Part shown: positions 10,905 to 21,455 of the stretch, piece by piece
Layout of the letters: every line of letters starts with the position of its first letter
Position numbering within the stretch: position 1 is the first letter of the stretch
Origin: Chara braunii
Lineage: Eukaryota > Streptophyta > Charophyceae > Charales > Characeae
Length of the DNA stretch: 37,684 nucleotides
Assembly: GCA_003427395.1 (NCBI GenBank)
Contig: BFEA01000053.1
Coordinates: forward strand, 3,845,899 to 3,883,582
Reading direction: 5' to 3'
Program-made: the position numbers and the translations under genes
Notes under the pieces: generated by a model
Told to the model about the DNA's origin: nothing
The model's input: only the letters and a program-made list of their open reading frames with translations
The model's database searches: none

Positions 10905-11480
10905 CTACAAATGTACTCGCGAGATGCTCCTCGTTACTTTCTTGTTAATCACACAGCCGATAACTGTCGCGAAGTCTGTCCTTATAAATGTGATTTCCAC
11001 ACATCCATCTACTAGGGCGTCTGTGTGATGCGTCTCGACCTGCACTTTTAGCTTTCCTATAGGCAGTGCATGGAAACTAAGTTTCGTTCGGGGTGGAGCC
11101 CTCGTGACTTCCCCGCCTTCACGATCTGGTAAGCTCAAGCGGATGTTCGCGAAAGCCTTTTCTAGATCCTTCAAATCTTCAGGACTCCCTTGAAGGTTAG
11201 CGACTTCTTGCGGAGCTTCCTCCTCCTTTTCTTCCTCATGCTGTTCCGGCCCTTGTTCTACCCCAATTCTTTACCTCGTCAGCAAGTGTCTAAGGCCTTT
11301 CAGGAGCCAAGGACTTGCCTGGAACATGGTTTGAAAAGAGACCAACACCATGGTCCCTAGCAGTTTGCTAAGGGTGTCATCGATCTCGGGCATAGTTAGA
11401 ATGGGGATCTGATACCGGAATTTTTTTTTGGTCAAGGTTGTTTTGTCTATCGGAGCCTCTTCTCTAGGTTTCCTGTACAC
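10905..11480 (-). pseudogene. Retropepsin-like (Gag-Pol aspartyl protease) remnant
   Basis: One minus-strand frame from 11480 to 10905 carries a conserved lead-in (IPILTMPEIDDTLSKLLGTM), an in-frame TAA at about 11271, an acidic linker, then SFHALPIGKLKVQVET and DALVDGCVEITFIRTDF. The last matches the flap and active-site strand of retropepsins, where family members normally have an Asp-(Thr/Ser)-Gly-Ala core. Here the core reads Asp-Gly-Cys-Val, so the protease is probably inactive or highly diverged. A functional enzyme would cleave the Gag-Pol precursor. It lies just downstream of gag remnant 1 in the expected gag-PR order and ends against gag remnant 2. Confidence 0.72.
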
Positions 11481-11651
11481 TTTCTCTTGTTCCTGAACCT
11501 CAGTTTATTGCGGCATTCTCAGGCCATCCCCAGCATCTTCAATGACGGCGTCCTGTACGACCTTCCTTTCTGTTGTTCGTTACCTGGTGATCACGTTCAC
11601 TCTATCTCGCCCGTCATTTTCTAAAATAAAGTTGGTTTGCGGTCCTCGTCC

Positions 11652-13690
11652 TCACGCCTGTTCCCAGGCAAGCTCAGCCATGGGCTTGACCTCTATTGTG
11701 GCGACGTCGAGGTTGTTAAGTGCGATTACGGCCCGACGCATCCCACCCGGGGAGTTCCAATTCACTTTCTCTCCTTTGGGGCCTATGATCTCCCCTCGTA
11801 ATGTCCTGGGGCATTTTTTGTGCATGATATCATGGTTAAGTCTTGGACACGCTCGCACAAACTGCCCGACCATCGTACAATACTTGCATTGCTCATTGGT
11901 CGGATCTCTCCTATTGAACCCTGGTTAGCTATTCCTGCGGGAGCCACCGCTTCCTGTGGTGGGAGGGGGGGTCGAGCTGCCTGGGTTTGCATCACATGGG
12001 CTTGAATTAACATCAACGCATTCTCTACTATTTCGATCTTTCCTCTACCCCGTGGACACGCTCGTATAGACTCTTTATCCCTCTCTTTACTTTATCGTTT
12101 GTCTTACCGGTTAAGTCTATCACCTCTCCTTCCTTCAACAGGGCTAATGAGTCGGTTACAACCATCTTCTCAGCAATGTCTGTTACGGTGCTGAAGTCGA
12201 CGTCCCATGTATTCATGAACTTCGTGGTCTGCTGGTAGGCTGATAGGATCTTATCTTTGTCGAACTCGTTGAATTGCCTGAGGAAGTATTTACTCATTAT
12301 GCGATCAATTACCCGGAGATCCGCAATGCTACGAGGGTGAATTCCCTCAGGAAATCGTTATATGTTGCAAAGTTCATTCTTTACACCGCAACCAACTCTG
12401 TCTCTGTAGACATTTTTTCGGCTGCAAGATATTTTCTCATCATTACGTTCCGGTCTTCCTTCCAGGATCCGCTGATCGCGATGATAGCCATTATGTCCCT
12501 CCTAGGTTCAACGACACATGCTGCCCTAAGTGCTCCATCTTTTCTTCCTCGCTCCACCTTAGTAGTGCTGCCAAATTTTCGTAATCTTTCAAGAATTTTG
12601 TGATATTAGCCCCGTCGAATGTCAGCTTTTTCTTGGCGTCGGCCAAGTATCCATGATTTTTATTTAGCATTCGTGTGAGGAAAGAGACCATTTTCTTAAG
12701 GCCCCCTTCGGTTCCTCCTATTCCATCGGTGGTGCCGAAGGCTTGTTCTTCCTTACCGGTTTCCGCTCCTTCTCCGGGCTTTGTCGTCCCTTCCGGCTCG
12801 AACCAGCCTAGCACCCTTTCTCTTAAGCTCCAAAGCCTTTCACATCCTCTTGCGATTATGAGCGAGACCGCGGGTCGGCTTGCCCCACTGTCTGTGGCCG
12901 ACGGGTTAGTAGCTTTCTCCGCCTCCCTTCCTCGGGACTCCGTTCTCTCCTTTCCTTTCTTGGTTGGCGTCTCCCTATGCTCCCCAGTCCTATCCTTTCT
13001 CCTTTTTATAGTATCGTCTTGGGCCCCCCGCCCCTGGTTTGTTCCTTGATCTTCCTTCAGCCTTTCTCCGGCGAAGTCCTCTTCGCCTTCGTTCATCATC
13101 TCCTCCAGGAGTTTTGCTTTATACTCCGCCGTTCCCCTTTCTATCTCGGCTAGTTTCTTCTGCGTGTCCGTTAGCCTTACCTTCTTTGACAGCGCGCCCT
13201 CAGATGCTCGTGGCGTCGGACTACCTTTATTTTTATCCCCCGTAGTTTCCTGAGTCCCTCGTTTGCTCCCTCCGGTTTTTCCTGAGCTTTCCCCGGTTGT
13301 CACGTCCTTCCTTCCTTCCTTAGTACCTTCTGGATTTGCCGATTCTCGGTCCCTCATAGACCCCTCGTTCTGCTCTACGTCCTTCTCTGTGCCCTGTCTC
13401 CCCTTGCTTCGCAGACTCCTTGCTTCCTCCTCCATCGCCATCCTTTTTTAATCCTGCACGTAGGAATTTTCTTTTTCCGAAATGGCCGGTTGTTCATAGC
13501 TCTCTAGATTTTCGGGCCCTAGGGTTTGCTACAGTCTCCCCATCTTTGCCATTTCAATATTTTCTGTCTTTATTGTGGTTGTAGCAGGCCTGTCCGCCTT
13601 TTCTTACTTTGCAGGGTACCGCTTGCCTTTCCTGCCGGAAAGCCCACTGTCGGGTTTCGGTGTTTTGTCACCACCGTGTCTCGGTTCTAA
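11652..13690 (-). pseudogene. Ty3-like gag remnant 1
   Basis: From about 13690 a continuous minus-strand frame runs to 12491 with three in-frame stops (TAA, TAG, TAA), all before the long open stretch beginning at 13441. It is hydrophilic, with LTDTQKKLAEIERGTAEY and an LRERVLGWFEPEG segment. It ends in a capsid-like start (TKFLKDYENLAALLRWSEEE). The capsid region then continues through frameshifts (for example MSKYFLRQFNEFDKDKIL near 12290). Next come a QAHVMQTQ linker and the knuckle CKYCTMVGQFVRAC near 11870, followed by GPKGEKVNWNSPGGM. The zinc-binding His is replaced by Gln, so metal binding should be impaired. Protease follows at 11480. Several breaks make this a dead gag; family assignment is firm, exact ends are not. 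Confidence 0.8.
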
Positions 13691-13921
13691 GGCGGCGTGT
13701 CCACGGCGGGTGGGTCCTTCTTTCGAAGATGACCTTTTGCCTTCCCAGCCTTTGGATACCCCTCGCGTCCTTGGTAGTAGTGGTCATCCTAGTCCCTTCC
13801 TGGCACACCCTTAGATGGAGTAGGACTCCAACCATTACCCCCCCGCAAATTGTTATCCTTGCTTTTGTTTCTATCATTCCATAGCTAAAATTCACCTTTG
13901 CCACCTTCCCCTGTATTTTTT

Positions 13922-14762
13922 TCACACTGGTTCCTCAGACCCTTTCTGTTCGTCAGGTTCCTCGAATAGGCTAGCCACCCCCGCAAGGTAGTTTTCAACC
14001 ATTTCTATTTCTCTTGTAATTATCGACTCATATTCTTCAAAAACCAAGAGTGACGTCCCAATTATCAGAATCTCGATGAATTATAGTAATTCACGGGCCC
14101 GATTTCCCCAAAACGGACCGTATCTTACCGACACATCGTAAAACATTCCCGTTGTCTGTGGCTGGAAATGGTGAATCCATGTTAGGGTTAAGTTCACCAA
14201 TTCCATTGCCCTCGAGAGGCTGTCGAATACCAAATCTATCATAAAACGGGGTGCTCGGCACCGCAACCCTGCCATTGGGGCTCTAAACTCTCGCCATCCT
14301 CCTACTTTCACCCGGGTTCTTAGCCCCACATTTCTCCTCCCCCGAACTTCCTGGCCTATCCGATTTAATGCCCTGGCCGCCCTCCGGAAGATTGACAAAA
14401 GCCCATGCCCTAGTGCCATCTCGGTCCCTAGCATATGCCATCCAATCTCAGGTAAATACATGGTCTCGGTCACCCTCCGATCAGTGTATAACTCGTATTC
14501 CGCCCCCTATTGAACCTCATGTCGCTCCACATGCATTCCACCATCATGAAGGCTTGGTCCCTCCCCAAGGTCACAATCTCCATTCCGTGTCAATCCCTCG
14601 GACCTCGTAGCTCGCCGGGAGCGACACCTCCCATCTGTTACCGCTTTCTGTGGGTGGCCGAGGGTGCGTGGGTCGTCGCGACGTTCGGGTGCGTCTCATC
14701 ACCATTGGTGGTTGGTGGGTTCCTGCATGGTTCAGACAGAAAGTGAATTCTTCTTGTTTCAT
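13922..14762 (-). pseudogene. Gene D: member of four-paralogue unknown family
   Basis: Not a family I recognise. The main frame (14473 to 13922) reads MYLPEIGWHMLGTEMALGHG, then VKVGGWREFRAPM, APRFMIDLVF, and MFYDVSVRYGPFWGNRARE. An in-frame TAA at 14081 precedes a hydrophobic stretch and an acidic tail (SLFEEPDEQKGSEEP) ending at TGA 13922. Upstream sequence matching the N-terminal half of paralogues (EIVTLGRDQAFMMVECMW) lies in another frame, joined near a G-run at about 14505, and a second break lies near 14570. The landmarks GW..F/LxxTxALG, GGWREF, PRF..D and YGPF.G.RA align in order with genes B, C and A. It sits directly upstream of gag remnant 1 on the same strand. The start is uncertain. 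Confidence 0.6.
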
Positions 14763-14842
14763 CCTTCCCCCTAGACATCGCTAGCTATCCCCTTGCCCTC
14801 TCACCCCATCCTTTCTGTCACCCTTGTGTTTTCTTTTTCTCT

Positions 14843-15619
14843 CTATCGGCCTACCTCTTCCTCAGGCAGCTCGAACAAACGATAAACATCCTCTAGGTAG
14901 TTCATTCAGCGACTTACTTCGCGCCTAATGACTCTCCACATGGTTTCATCATTTATTAGCGGGATTCTTGGTCTAGTAGTCACAACCGCTCGTAATATGC
15001 ATAGTACTTTGTACCTTTGTTCATCCTCAAAGGGCCTCATCTCCAGCAAGGCCCGATAGTATTCTTGATACACTGATGCTCCTTCAAAGCTTAGCCTAGC
15101 CAGTGCCGCTACTGCCTGCTCAACTCGTTCTACACCTCCCATGCGCCTTAGTAGGAAGGGCGGCGAACTCATCCGTACGATTTTGTTAGGCAGGTTAAAG
15201 GTTCCTGCCATGACGGTTCCTACTTCGGTTGTTACGTCGTCTCGTTCAGGATTTGCGAACTTGAACCCCTCTCGCTAGGTTATTTGCCAAGCCCCCTCAA
15301 ACATTCGTACGGGGTTTCCTCCGAATGCCAAGGTGATCCCAAAGGTCCACCACCCCTCTTCTGACAGGTACAGCGAACCCGTGGCATGTACGCGTCCCAG
15401 AAGATCCAAGTTCACGTCCCCGAATTCCCTTCTTGCACGTCATTCCAATTCCACTACTAGGTACACCGCATCTTCCACCAACTCTATTCCAAAACAGTCC
15501 ATTACCGGGTTGCTCACCCCGTTTATTGCCGACACACTTATCTCTACCCTGCTATCTACCCTGTTGGGCGGTAAAATCTCTCGAGGCCTATTTTCCCATA
15601 GCATCATTCACTGAGTCAT
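14843..15619 (-). pseudogene. Gene B: member of four-paralogue unknown family
   Basis: Unrecognised family. From ATG 15619 to the stop at 14843 is exactly 259 codons in one frame with no indel. Only four internal stops break it: TGA 15608-15610, TGA 15440-15442, TAG 15275-15277 and TGA 14906-14908. The first stop is codon 4, where gene A in unit copy 2 has Trp (MARW). Landmarks in order: GIELVEDAVYLVVELE, VNLDLLGRVHATGSLYLSEE with GWW, ITLAFGG, TVMAGTFNLP, PPFLLRR, YQEYYRALLEMRPFEDEQ, WRVIRREV, and a short acidic end. It is the most divergent at the GPF motif (RPFEDE). Single-frame preservation suggests recent death, or stops that are tolerated. Confidence 0.6.
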
Positions 15620-15819
15620 TTTGTGGTGTCTTTCTCCGCGCTTCCCTTCAATCGACCACTTCATCCATCGAAAAAAAATTACGCTTTCCTAGTTTAGTAT
15701 CTTCTTTCCGTTCGGTGGCACCGTTTTCCCGCCTAATGTACTTCAGATCCCGACGTTATCCCTGCTTCATACATATTCTGATCCTGTCCCCCCTTTTTTC
15801 CTATGCGCTAATCTTTCGG

Positions 15820-16566
15820 TTATACCCATAGTACTTCAAACAATAGGAACACATCTCCTGCATATGAGGGGGTCGCTACCACCTCGCAGCGAAGTATCAC
15901 ATCCTCGGCCCTGTCGCCCAACCCGTCTTCCTTAAAAATTTCCAGGATGTCGACGACCTCTTTTGCCCTATCACCGTGGAACGGTCCCATTTCCAATGAG
16001 ATATTGTAGTAAGCGTCGATTAGCCATGAAAAGTCCAAGTTTACTTCATCTAAGGTTTTTGTCAGCTCAAGGATGTGTTCGTATCCTCCAAACCAGTCTG
16101 CTACGAAACGCGGCACCCAGGTCTGAACTATCTGGCACGGCAGCCTGAATTCCTCCCACCCACCTATCGCAACGCCACTACTTACCTCATCCCACCCTTT
16201 GTTGGCGAACTCATGACTCATATTCTGAGTCCGTCGCTCGGCCCCTCCTAAGATCCACATTGGGTCTTGCCCAGACGCTAGCGTTACGTAGAACAGATGT
16301 CACCCCCTTCTTAATAAGTACACTGTCCCAAGGGCTTCTACATTTCCCTCAGCTATGTCGTTTCATCCTTCTTCCTCTCTCAACGGGTTCCATACTTTTT
16401 CCACCCATAAAAACGATAGTTATGATGCGACCGCTTCCCCTACCTAGTCACAAGTCGTTCCTCTCCATTCATTTTTTCTTGGTAGGGTCATCTCTACCCC
16501 TCCCTTGAACTGTCTTCGCTCTCACCCCCTAAGCATCCAGTTGTTTAAGCGTTGTTCCATAGCCAT
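15820..16566 (-). pseudogene. Gene C: member of four-paralogue unknown family
   Basis: Unrecognised family. From ATG 16566 to the stop at 15820 is 249 codons in one frame, with five internal stops (TGA 16522, TAG 16444, TAA 16420, TGA 16363, TGA 16300), all in the N-terminal third. The last 147 codons are open. Landmarks: LSFLWVEKVWNPLREEEG, GNVEALGTVYLLRRG then a TGA where paralogues have Trp, FYVTLASGQDP, VAIGGWEEFRLPCQ, VPRFVADWFGG, VNLDFSWLIDAYYNISLE, MGPFHGDRAKEVVDILEIF, and a hydrophobic C-terminus. It lies between A (16634) and B (15619), about 70 and 200 bp away, all on the minus strand. Confidence 0.62.
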
Positions 16567-16633
16567 GCGGCTACCCTGCACAACGTCGACCGCCCTTATG
16601 ATTTCTACCTTGCAGACCCTTTCCTCAAAAGTC

Positions 16634-17432
16634 TCAGTCCTCAATTGCATCATCTTCGTCTTCATCGGTAAGATCGTCCTCTCCCTCGTACCATAGATCT
16701 TTCAACTTGTCCAAAAACATCTCCCCAATCGCCACATTCCTATGGATTATCTTCCAATGGACGGAACTCGGAACAAACACCTCATCAGTGCTGAGGCAGT
16801 TTAATATCTCGGTCAGTTCCCTTGCCCAATTTCCTTCGAAGGGTCCCATTTCGACCGATAGACGGAAGAAGTCCTGCGCCCTGGTACAACCCGAGGTTCG
16901 TCACGGACTGGCATATCCGCATCAGCCTATTCCGGGTCCCGAAGGCAACGTCCACCAACAACGGAGGCAAAGTGCACCTCATTGTCCTGAGCGGCCGCCT
17001 TACGTTCCCTCTATCTCCGACCTCCACCCGCACATCTATCTTTTTCATTCCCATTTCCATCCGCTGACACGGAGCCCACACTACTTCCCGTTTCGTCCGC
17101 CTAAATAATTAGTACGAGACTATCCCTAACGCCAAATCTACCACCATTGCGTTCTCCCCTTCCTTGGATAAGTAGATCCAACCCCGGGCTTCCACAGTCC
17201 CCCAAAATTCCAAATCTGTCAGGTTTGGCCTTAGCCGGGTTAGGTTGACCTTGGTCTTCAACGTTTCTATCCAGAGAAAGACCTCCCCGCCGCCCAACAT
17301 CATGGTTCGATATGTCGGCTTTAGATATTTCCAGGTCCCTTCCTCCGGAAAAATGACGGATACTCCGTCCCTAACATCTATTGGCATTTCTGGTCCGCTG
17401 GAATAGATTGGGGATGACAGTCATCGCGCCAT
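16634..17432 (-). pseudogene. Gene A (unit copy 1): member of four-paralogue unknown family
   Basis: Unrecognised family, about 265 codons. The ATG at 17432 is chosen because unit copy 2 keeps MARWLSPPIYSSGP open from the same point; here codon 4 is TGA (17421-17423). Landmarks: PIDVRDGVSVIFPEEGTW, GEVFLWIETL, LEFWGTVEARGWIYLSKEG, VVDLALG, a TAA at 17109-17111 where copy 2 has CAA (Gln), REVVWAPCQRMEMG, a basic VEVGDRGNVRRPL segment, PPLLVDVAFG, a frameshift near 16875 shared with copy 2, FFRLSVEMGPFEGNWARELT, WKIIHRNVAIGEMF, and a strongly acidic tail (DLTDEDEDDAIED). A purine-rich minus-strand leader of about 200 bp precedes it. Role unknown; acidic C-termini recur in the family. Confidence 0.65.
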
Positions 17433-20356
17433 CTTGGTTCCAGCACCCGACCCTGTTTTTCACAGCCAAACGCCACCCCCGGTTCTCGGGTCCGATTAGC
17501 CTCAAGGTCTAGCCTAGTTTACCTCCCCAATCCTCAAATTCTAACCCCCTTCGAATACCCCCAAGTCGCCCTTCTTCACCCAAACTAAATTTCTCGGTTT
17601 CTTTCAAGCTGACCTCTATCTCTTCGTCTCACGATCTTCACTCACTCATGCGGACTTAGCCAGGTGGTGAGAATAGACTAGAATCATAGTCCCGCCCAAC
17701 AACTTATATCACAGTCATCTTTACAGAGGGGGATACAAAACACGAAAACTCAGGCAATCTCACATACAAGGCACGGTCATCTCCTCACTTGCCTTCTTCC
17801 TAAAGTGGTGTCTCCACTGTTACCATCGGTAGAGTTTTATCTCATACCTCAAGCACAGCTCAACCGTCGCGAGCGCGGTACCCAGGCTCCGGCACAGGGC
17901 ATCAGCCCTCTACGTTTGCCCAAAATACCCCATCCTGTCTTGCCGCTCTTGCACACCCCGTTGGTACCGGGAATCACCCCGCGCACCCCGCTAGGAGCAA
18001 AAGTCAGTCGTCCGGGCATTCACTTCCATCGGTCCGATACGAATCAGCCTTTCCCAACCTGTAGTATTACAGAAGACTAGTAATCGTCTCCGAGGATCCC
18101 TCCCTCCCTCACATGTAGTGGTCCTCCCCCGCCATGTGACAAGCTAAAGCCCCGCCTGAGGAAACGTTTCGCATCCCGCTTGGGCAAGGTGCCGAGCCAT
18201 GCTCGCTCCGCCCGGGAGAGAGTGCTACTAATCAACCGGCGAGACCAACTCCTGTCCGACAGCTCGGTAACCCGACCTCCACAAATGGGACCTGCAACAC
18301 TACAATAGAAACGGCGTTCGCAATCCCACACCAGCTAGTGCAGACCCATTCTGTCCTTCCGAAAGGCAGGACACTCGATTCCCCTAATGCAGATCACAAG
18401 TCCCAAATGAGACACACATAGAACAAGTGTCTTTCCTAAAGGTGCATCCGACGCAACCTACCGAAATCTCATAGTTTTTTTTCGGGACAGTGTGTGCAAC
18501 TCCCCCTATTGTCCATACATAGTGGCTGGTTCCTTCTCGTGACCATCTACAAAGGTGAGCTAGTTTTCTTTGGAGTATAGCAACTCCCTTCATTCCCTTT
18601 GTCTTCCTTCGTCTTTCCTTCTTACTCCGCTGCGGGATTTTCATCTGACCCCGCCCGAAGCCGATGTACCAACCGCCAGCTAGGTAACCGGAGCCCTTCT
18701 TTCATACGAAGAGGAAGGGTCGACCTGCGACTTGCCCGAAGCTTCCCCGGACTGGCGAACACCAGCACCGGGAGCAAACTAATCTAGTGTGCAACATGCA
18801 TGTTATACCTCAAAGCCTGGTCATGCCATGCGCCCAGCCACCCTCTAGTCTGATTGTCTCAAGGGGAAGAGCAAGCACAAGTCCGATTTCCTTCTCTTTA
18901 GTTGTGTACACGATCTTGCGTAGGGCGCCCGCCTCAGGATCGCAAGGGTCAGTTTAACCCCATACCCGGCACCTCCACCATTTTTGTAGGGCCAAACCCC
19001 GGTAGACTTTCGAGCCTTTGTCGACCCCACTGCGGGTCCCAGTTGGCTCGGCCCACCCACGCTCACGCTCAGGGCGCGGGCCATTCGTCCCAGGATCACC
19101 CCCACCTAATGCTTACAGATGGATGAGGGTGAGCCATCGAGCGAGAGAGCTTGACCTTGGGGATGTAGCTCAACCCTCGCGCGGGGTGGTAGTCTCACTG
19201 GTCATTCCGCAAGCGTTGATTTTCTGATTCGTGCTTGTGTTCTTCAAGCACATGTTCCTTCCAATACGCAGGCAGTTCAGGGATTCTTTGAGAGTTCCTC
19301 TTCTTTTTGTGCGTAGGCTAAGCGTCATCCTTAGACCACACACCATTTCCCTAAACACAACAGCCCTATGGCATCATCGGGGTGCGGCGACGCCGTTTTC
19401 CCCCTCGCCTCTAGGCATTCTTAGTGTCTCACACATTCCATCCATCGTCATTGGTACAAGCCCCTTAGTCCTTTCGGGACCATATACATACACACGCTAT
19501 TCACATTCTGATGAGCCAAAGTTTCACTCCTTTCTTTCATTCGCATTCCAGATACACAAGAGTTTCTTTAATGGGTAGATTTTACACTAGGGGCTCCTTA
19601 GCCCCCTTGCCCCTTCTTCCCTTTTCGTGTGCCACCCGGTTTCTACCGGTCCGGTCCCGTTCAAGAGATCCCAAGGCTTACTCACCTGCACAATCCCACA
19701 CAAAGACAAAAACCGATACAATCCCCCATTGGGGTCAACACATAACCCTTCCCGCATGCCTAACTTTCTTTTCTTTTTCTTTCTTTGATTTCCTTTCATT
19801 CTCCTTCCTTTGCTAAATTATTCCATACTCTTCTCATAGTCGTGCAGTCGGGGAAATGGTTGAGTCAATTGACCTTGCATCACGCTCTCTCTTTCCCTCC
19901 TTTCAATTCTCAAGGGCGTAGCCCTCCCAAGTTTTCAAGTGCTCCTGCTTTTCCTTCTTGGCGGCACAAGGGACCGACAACCCCTCCCTTGCCCACTCTT
20001 TCCACCAAGTGAGGACTGATTTCTTTCATTGTTTGTTCCCTGGCAATGTAACAAGTGAGTGGAGGAGGGTTAGTCATATGCCAAGACAAAGGAGCAGGGA
20101 AGGGTAAGGCCAAGGTTTTCGGGATGCAAAAAAAAGAGCGGAGATGGAAGGAGGAAGGCGGCGGTGAAAATGAAGAAGAGGACGGGAAAAGAGGGAGAAG
20201 GAGGAAGAGATGAGGAAGGAAGAGGAAAGAAGAAGAGATAGGAAAGGGGAGAAAACACTTCCTATGCCTAATCAAACTTACCCGCCTACTTGTCTTACCG
20301 TCCTACCTAAGGTCCCCTTTGTCGTTTGATGCTTCGTCGGCCACAATCCTTGGTTG
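17433..20356. other. Right non-coding module, unit copy 1
   Basis: GC-rich, gene-poor sequence upstream of gene A, aligned along its length with 27616-30777 in copy 2. It may be the leader or promoter side of the minus-strand genes. About 18121-18270 is strikingly similar in both copies (about six differences in 150 bp by eye). Short frames at 17805-18080 (+), 18077-18331 (-) and 18845-19105 (-) are open in both copies, but the differences I compared do not favour silent sites, so I do not call genes. Copy 1 lacks about 30 bp present in copy 2 near 27690. The segment 19577-19673 is replaced by plastid DNA in copy 2. Confidence 0.7.
20095..20256. repeat. Purine-rich tract, copy 1
   Basis: About 160 bases almost entirely A and G on the plus strand (GGA, GAA and AAG mixtures), matched in copy 2 at 30515-30676. 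Frames through it are Phe/Leu/Ser/Pro-rich on the minus strand and are not considered genes. Confidence 0.85.
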
Positions 20357-20960
20357 GTGAAGAAGATGGAGGAAGACGAAGGTGTGAGGTGGTTGGTTAT
20401 GGTGGATGGGTGAAGAAGATGGTGCAGGAAGAAGGTGTGAGGTGGTTGGCTGTGGTAGATGGGTGAAGAAGATGGAGGAGGAAGAATGTGTGAGCTGGTT
20501 GGCTATGGTGGATGGGTGAAGAAGATGGAGGAGGAAGAAGGTGTGAGCCGGTTGGCTATAGTGGATGCGTGGGGAAGGTAGAGGAGGAGAAAGGTAAGAG
20601 GTGGGTGGTGATGGTGGACGGATGGGGAAGATGGAGGAGGAAGAGGTTGTGAGGTGATCGGCTATAGTGGATGCGTGAAAAAGATGGAGGAGGAAGAATG
20701 TGTGAGGCAGTTGGCTATAGTGGATGGGTGAAAAAGAAGGAGGAGGAAGAAGGTGTGAGGTGGTTGACTATGGTGGATGGGTGAAGAAGATGGCGAAGGA
20801 AGAAGGTGTGAGGTGGTTGGCTATGGTGGATGGGTGCAGATGGTGGAGGAGGAAGAAGGTGGGAGGTGGTTGACTATGGTGGATGAGTGAAGAAGACGGA
20901 AGAGGAAAAAGTTGTGAGGTGGTTGGCTATGGTGGGTGGGTGAAGAAGGTAGAGGAGTTA
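20357..20960. repeat. 53-bp G-rich minisatellite, about 11 units (copy 1)
   Basis: The unit begins gtgaagaagatggaggagga and continues agaaggtgtgaggtggttgg, ctatggtggatgg. Starts at 20357, 20410, 20463 and 20516 confirm a 53-bp period. The plus strand is G-rich with many closely spaced GG pairs. Copy 2 has the same array at 30778-31380. Since 53 is not a multiple of 3, the encoded peptides change frame every unit. Confidence 0.95.
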
Positions 20961-20982
20961 GGGACAATGCAAAAAAGATGGT

Positions 20983-21178
20983 GGATCGCGAACTCCTAGA
21001 TCATGCCAAACGGTCAGCAGTTGTGGACCAGGCCTTTAGCCTAGGAAGGAGGAGTAACCAAGCATTCAGTCACCAGAAGTGGATAGCGAACCTCCAGATC
21101 ATGCCGAACGGGCAACAGTTGTGGACCAGGCCTATAGCCTAGGAAGAAGGAGTAGTCAAGCATTTAGCCACCGACTAT
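20983..21178. repeat. 98-bp tandem duplication (copy 1)
   Basis: Two units, starting at 20983 (ggatcgcgaactcc) and 21081 (ggatagcgaacctcc), each containing gatcatgcc, gttgtggaccaggcct and agcctaggaag. Unit copy 2 has only one unit (31402-31498), so the duplication or loss happened after the units diverged. Confidence 0.92.
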
Positions 21179-21189
21179 AGTTACAGCAA

Positions 21190-21424
21190 TCAAGTAACAA
21201 TCAAGTAGCAATCAAGCGTCGGGCACCCATTGCATAGTTGCAGCAGCCAATCTTCTGTCACCCATCCCACAGCTGCAACAACCAAGCGCCAGTCACCCAT
21301 CTCACAACAGTAGCAGCCAAGCGCCGATCACCCATCCCACAACAGTAGCGACCAAGCGCTGGTCACCCATCCAACAGCAGCAGCAGTCAAACGCTGGTCA
21401 CCCATCCCTCATGAATAGTTGCAA
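21190..21424. repeat. 35-bp minisatellite, 6 units (copy 1)
   Basis: The core cacccat recurs at 21224, 21259, 21294, 21329, 21364 and 21399, exactly 35 bp apart, with cagcagcc and caagcgc(c/t) between. The array sits between the 98-bp repeat and satellite array II. The matching array in copy 2 is at 31511-31745 with the same period and number. Confidence 0.96.
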
Positions 21425-21455
21425 GATATAAGCACAAGAGGACTTAACATGAACC

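Noticed and set aside
19155-19235. tRNA-like 'ggggatgtagctcaa' sequence (also 29401)
   Set aside because: Only the 5' arm resembles a tRNA; there is no anticodon arm, no B-box and no matching acceptor strand, so neither a tRNA nor a tRNA-derived SINE head can be supported.
17433-20356. Long terminal repeat of a retroelement
   Set aside because: I looked for a direct-repeat partner on the far side of gag, a primer-binding site and TG...CA ends and could not identify any; the module stays unnamed.
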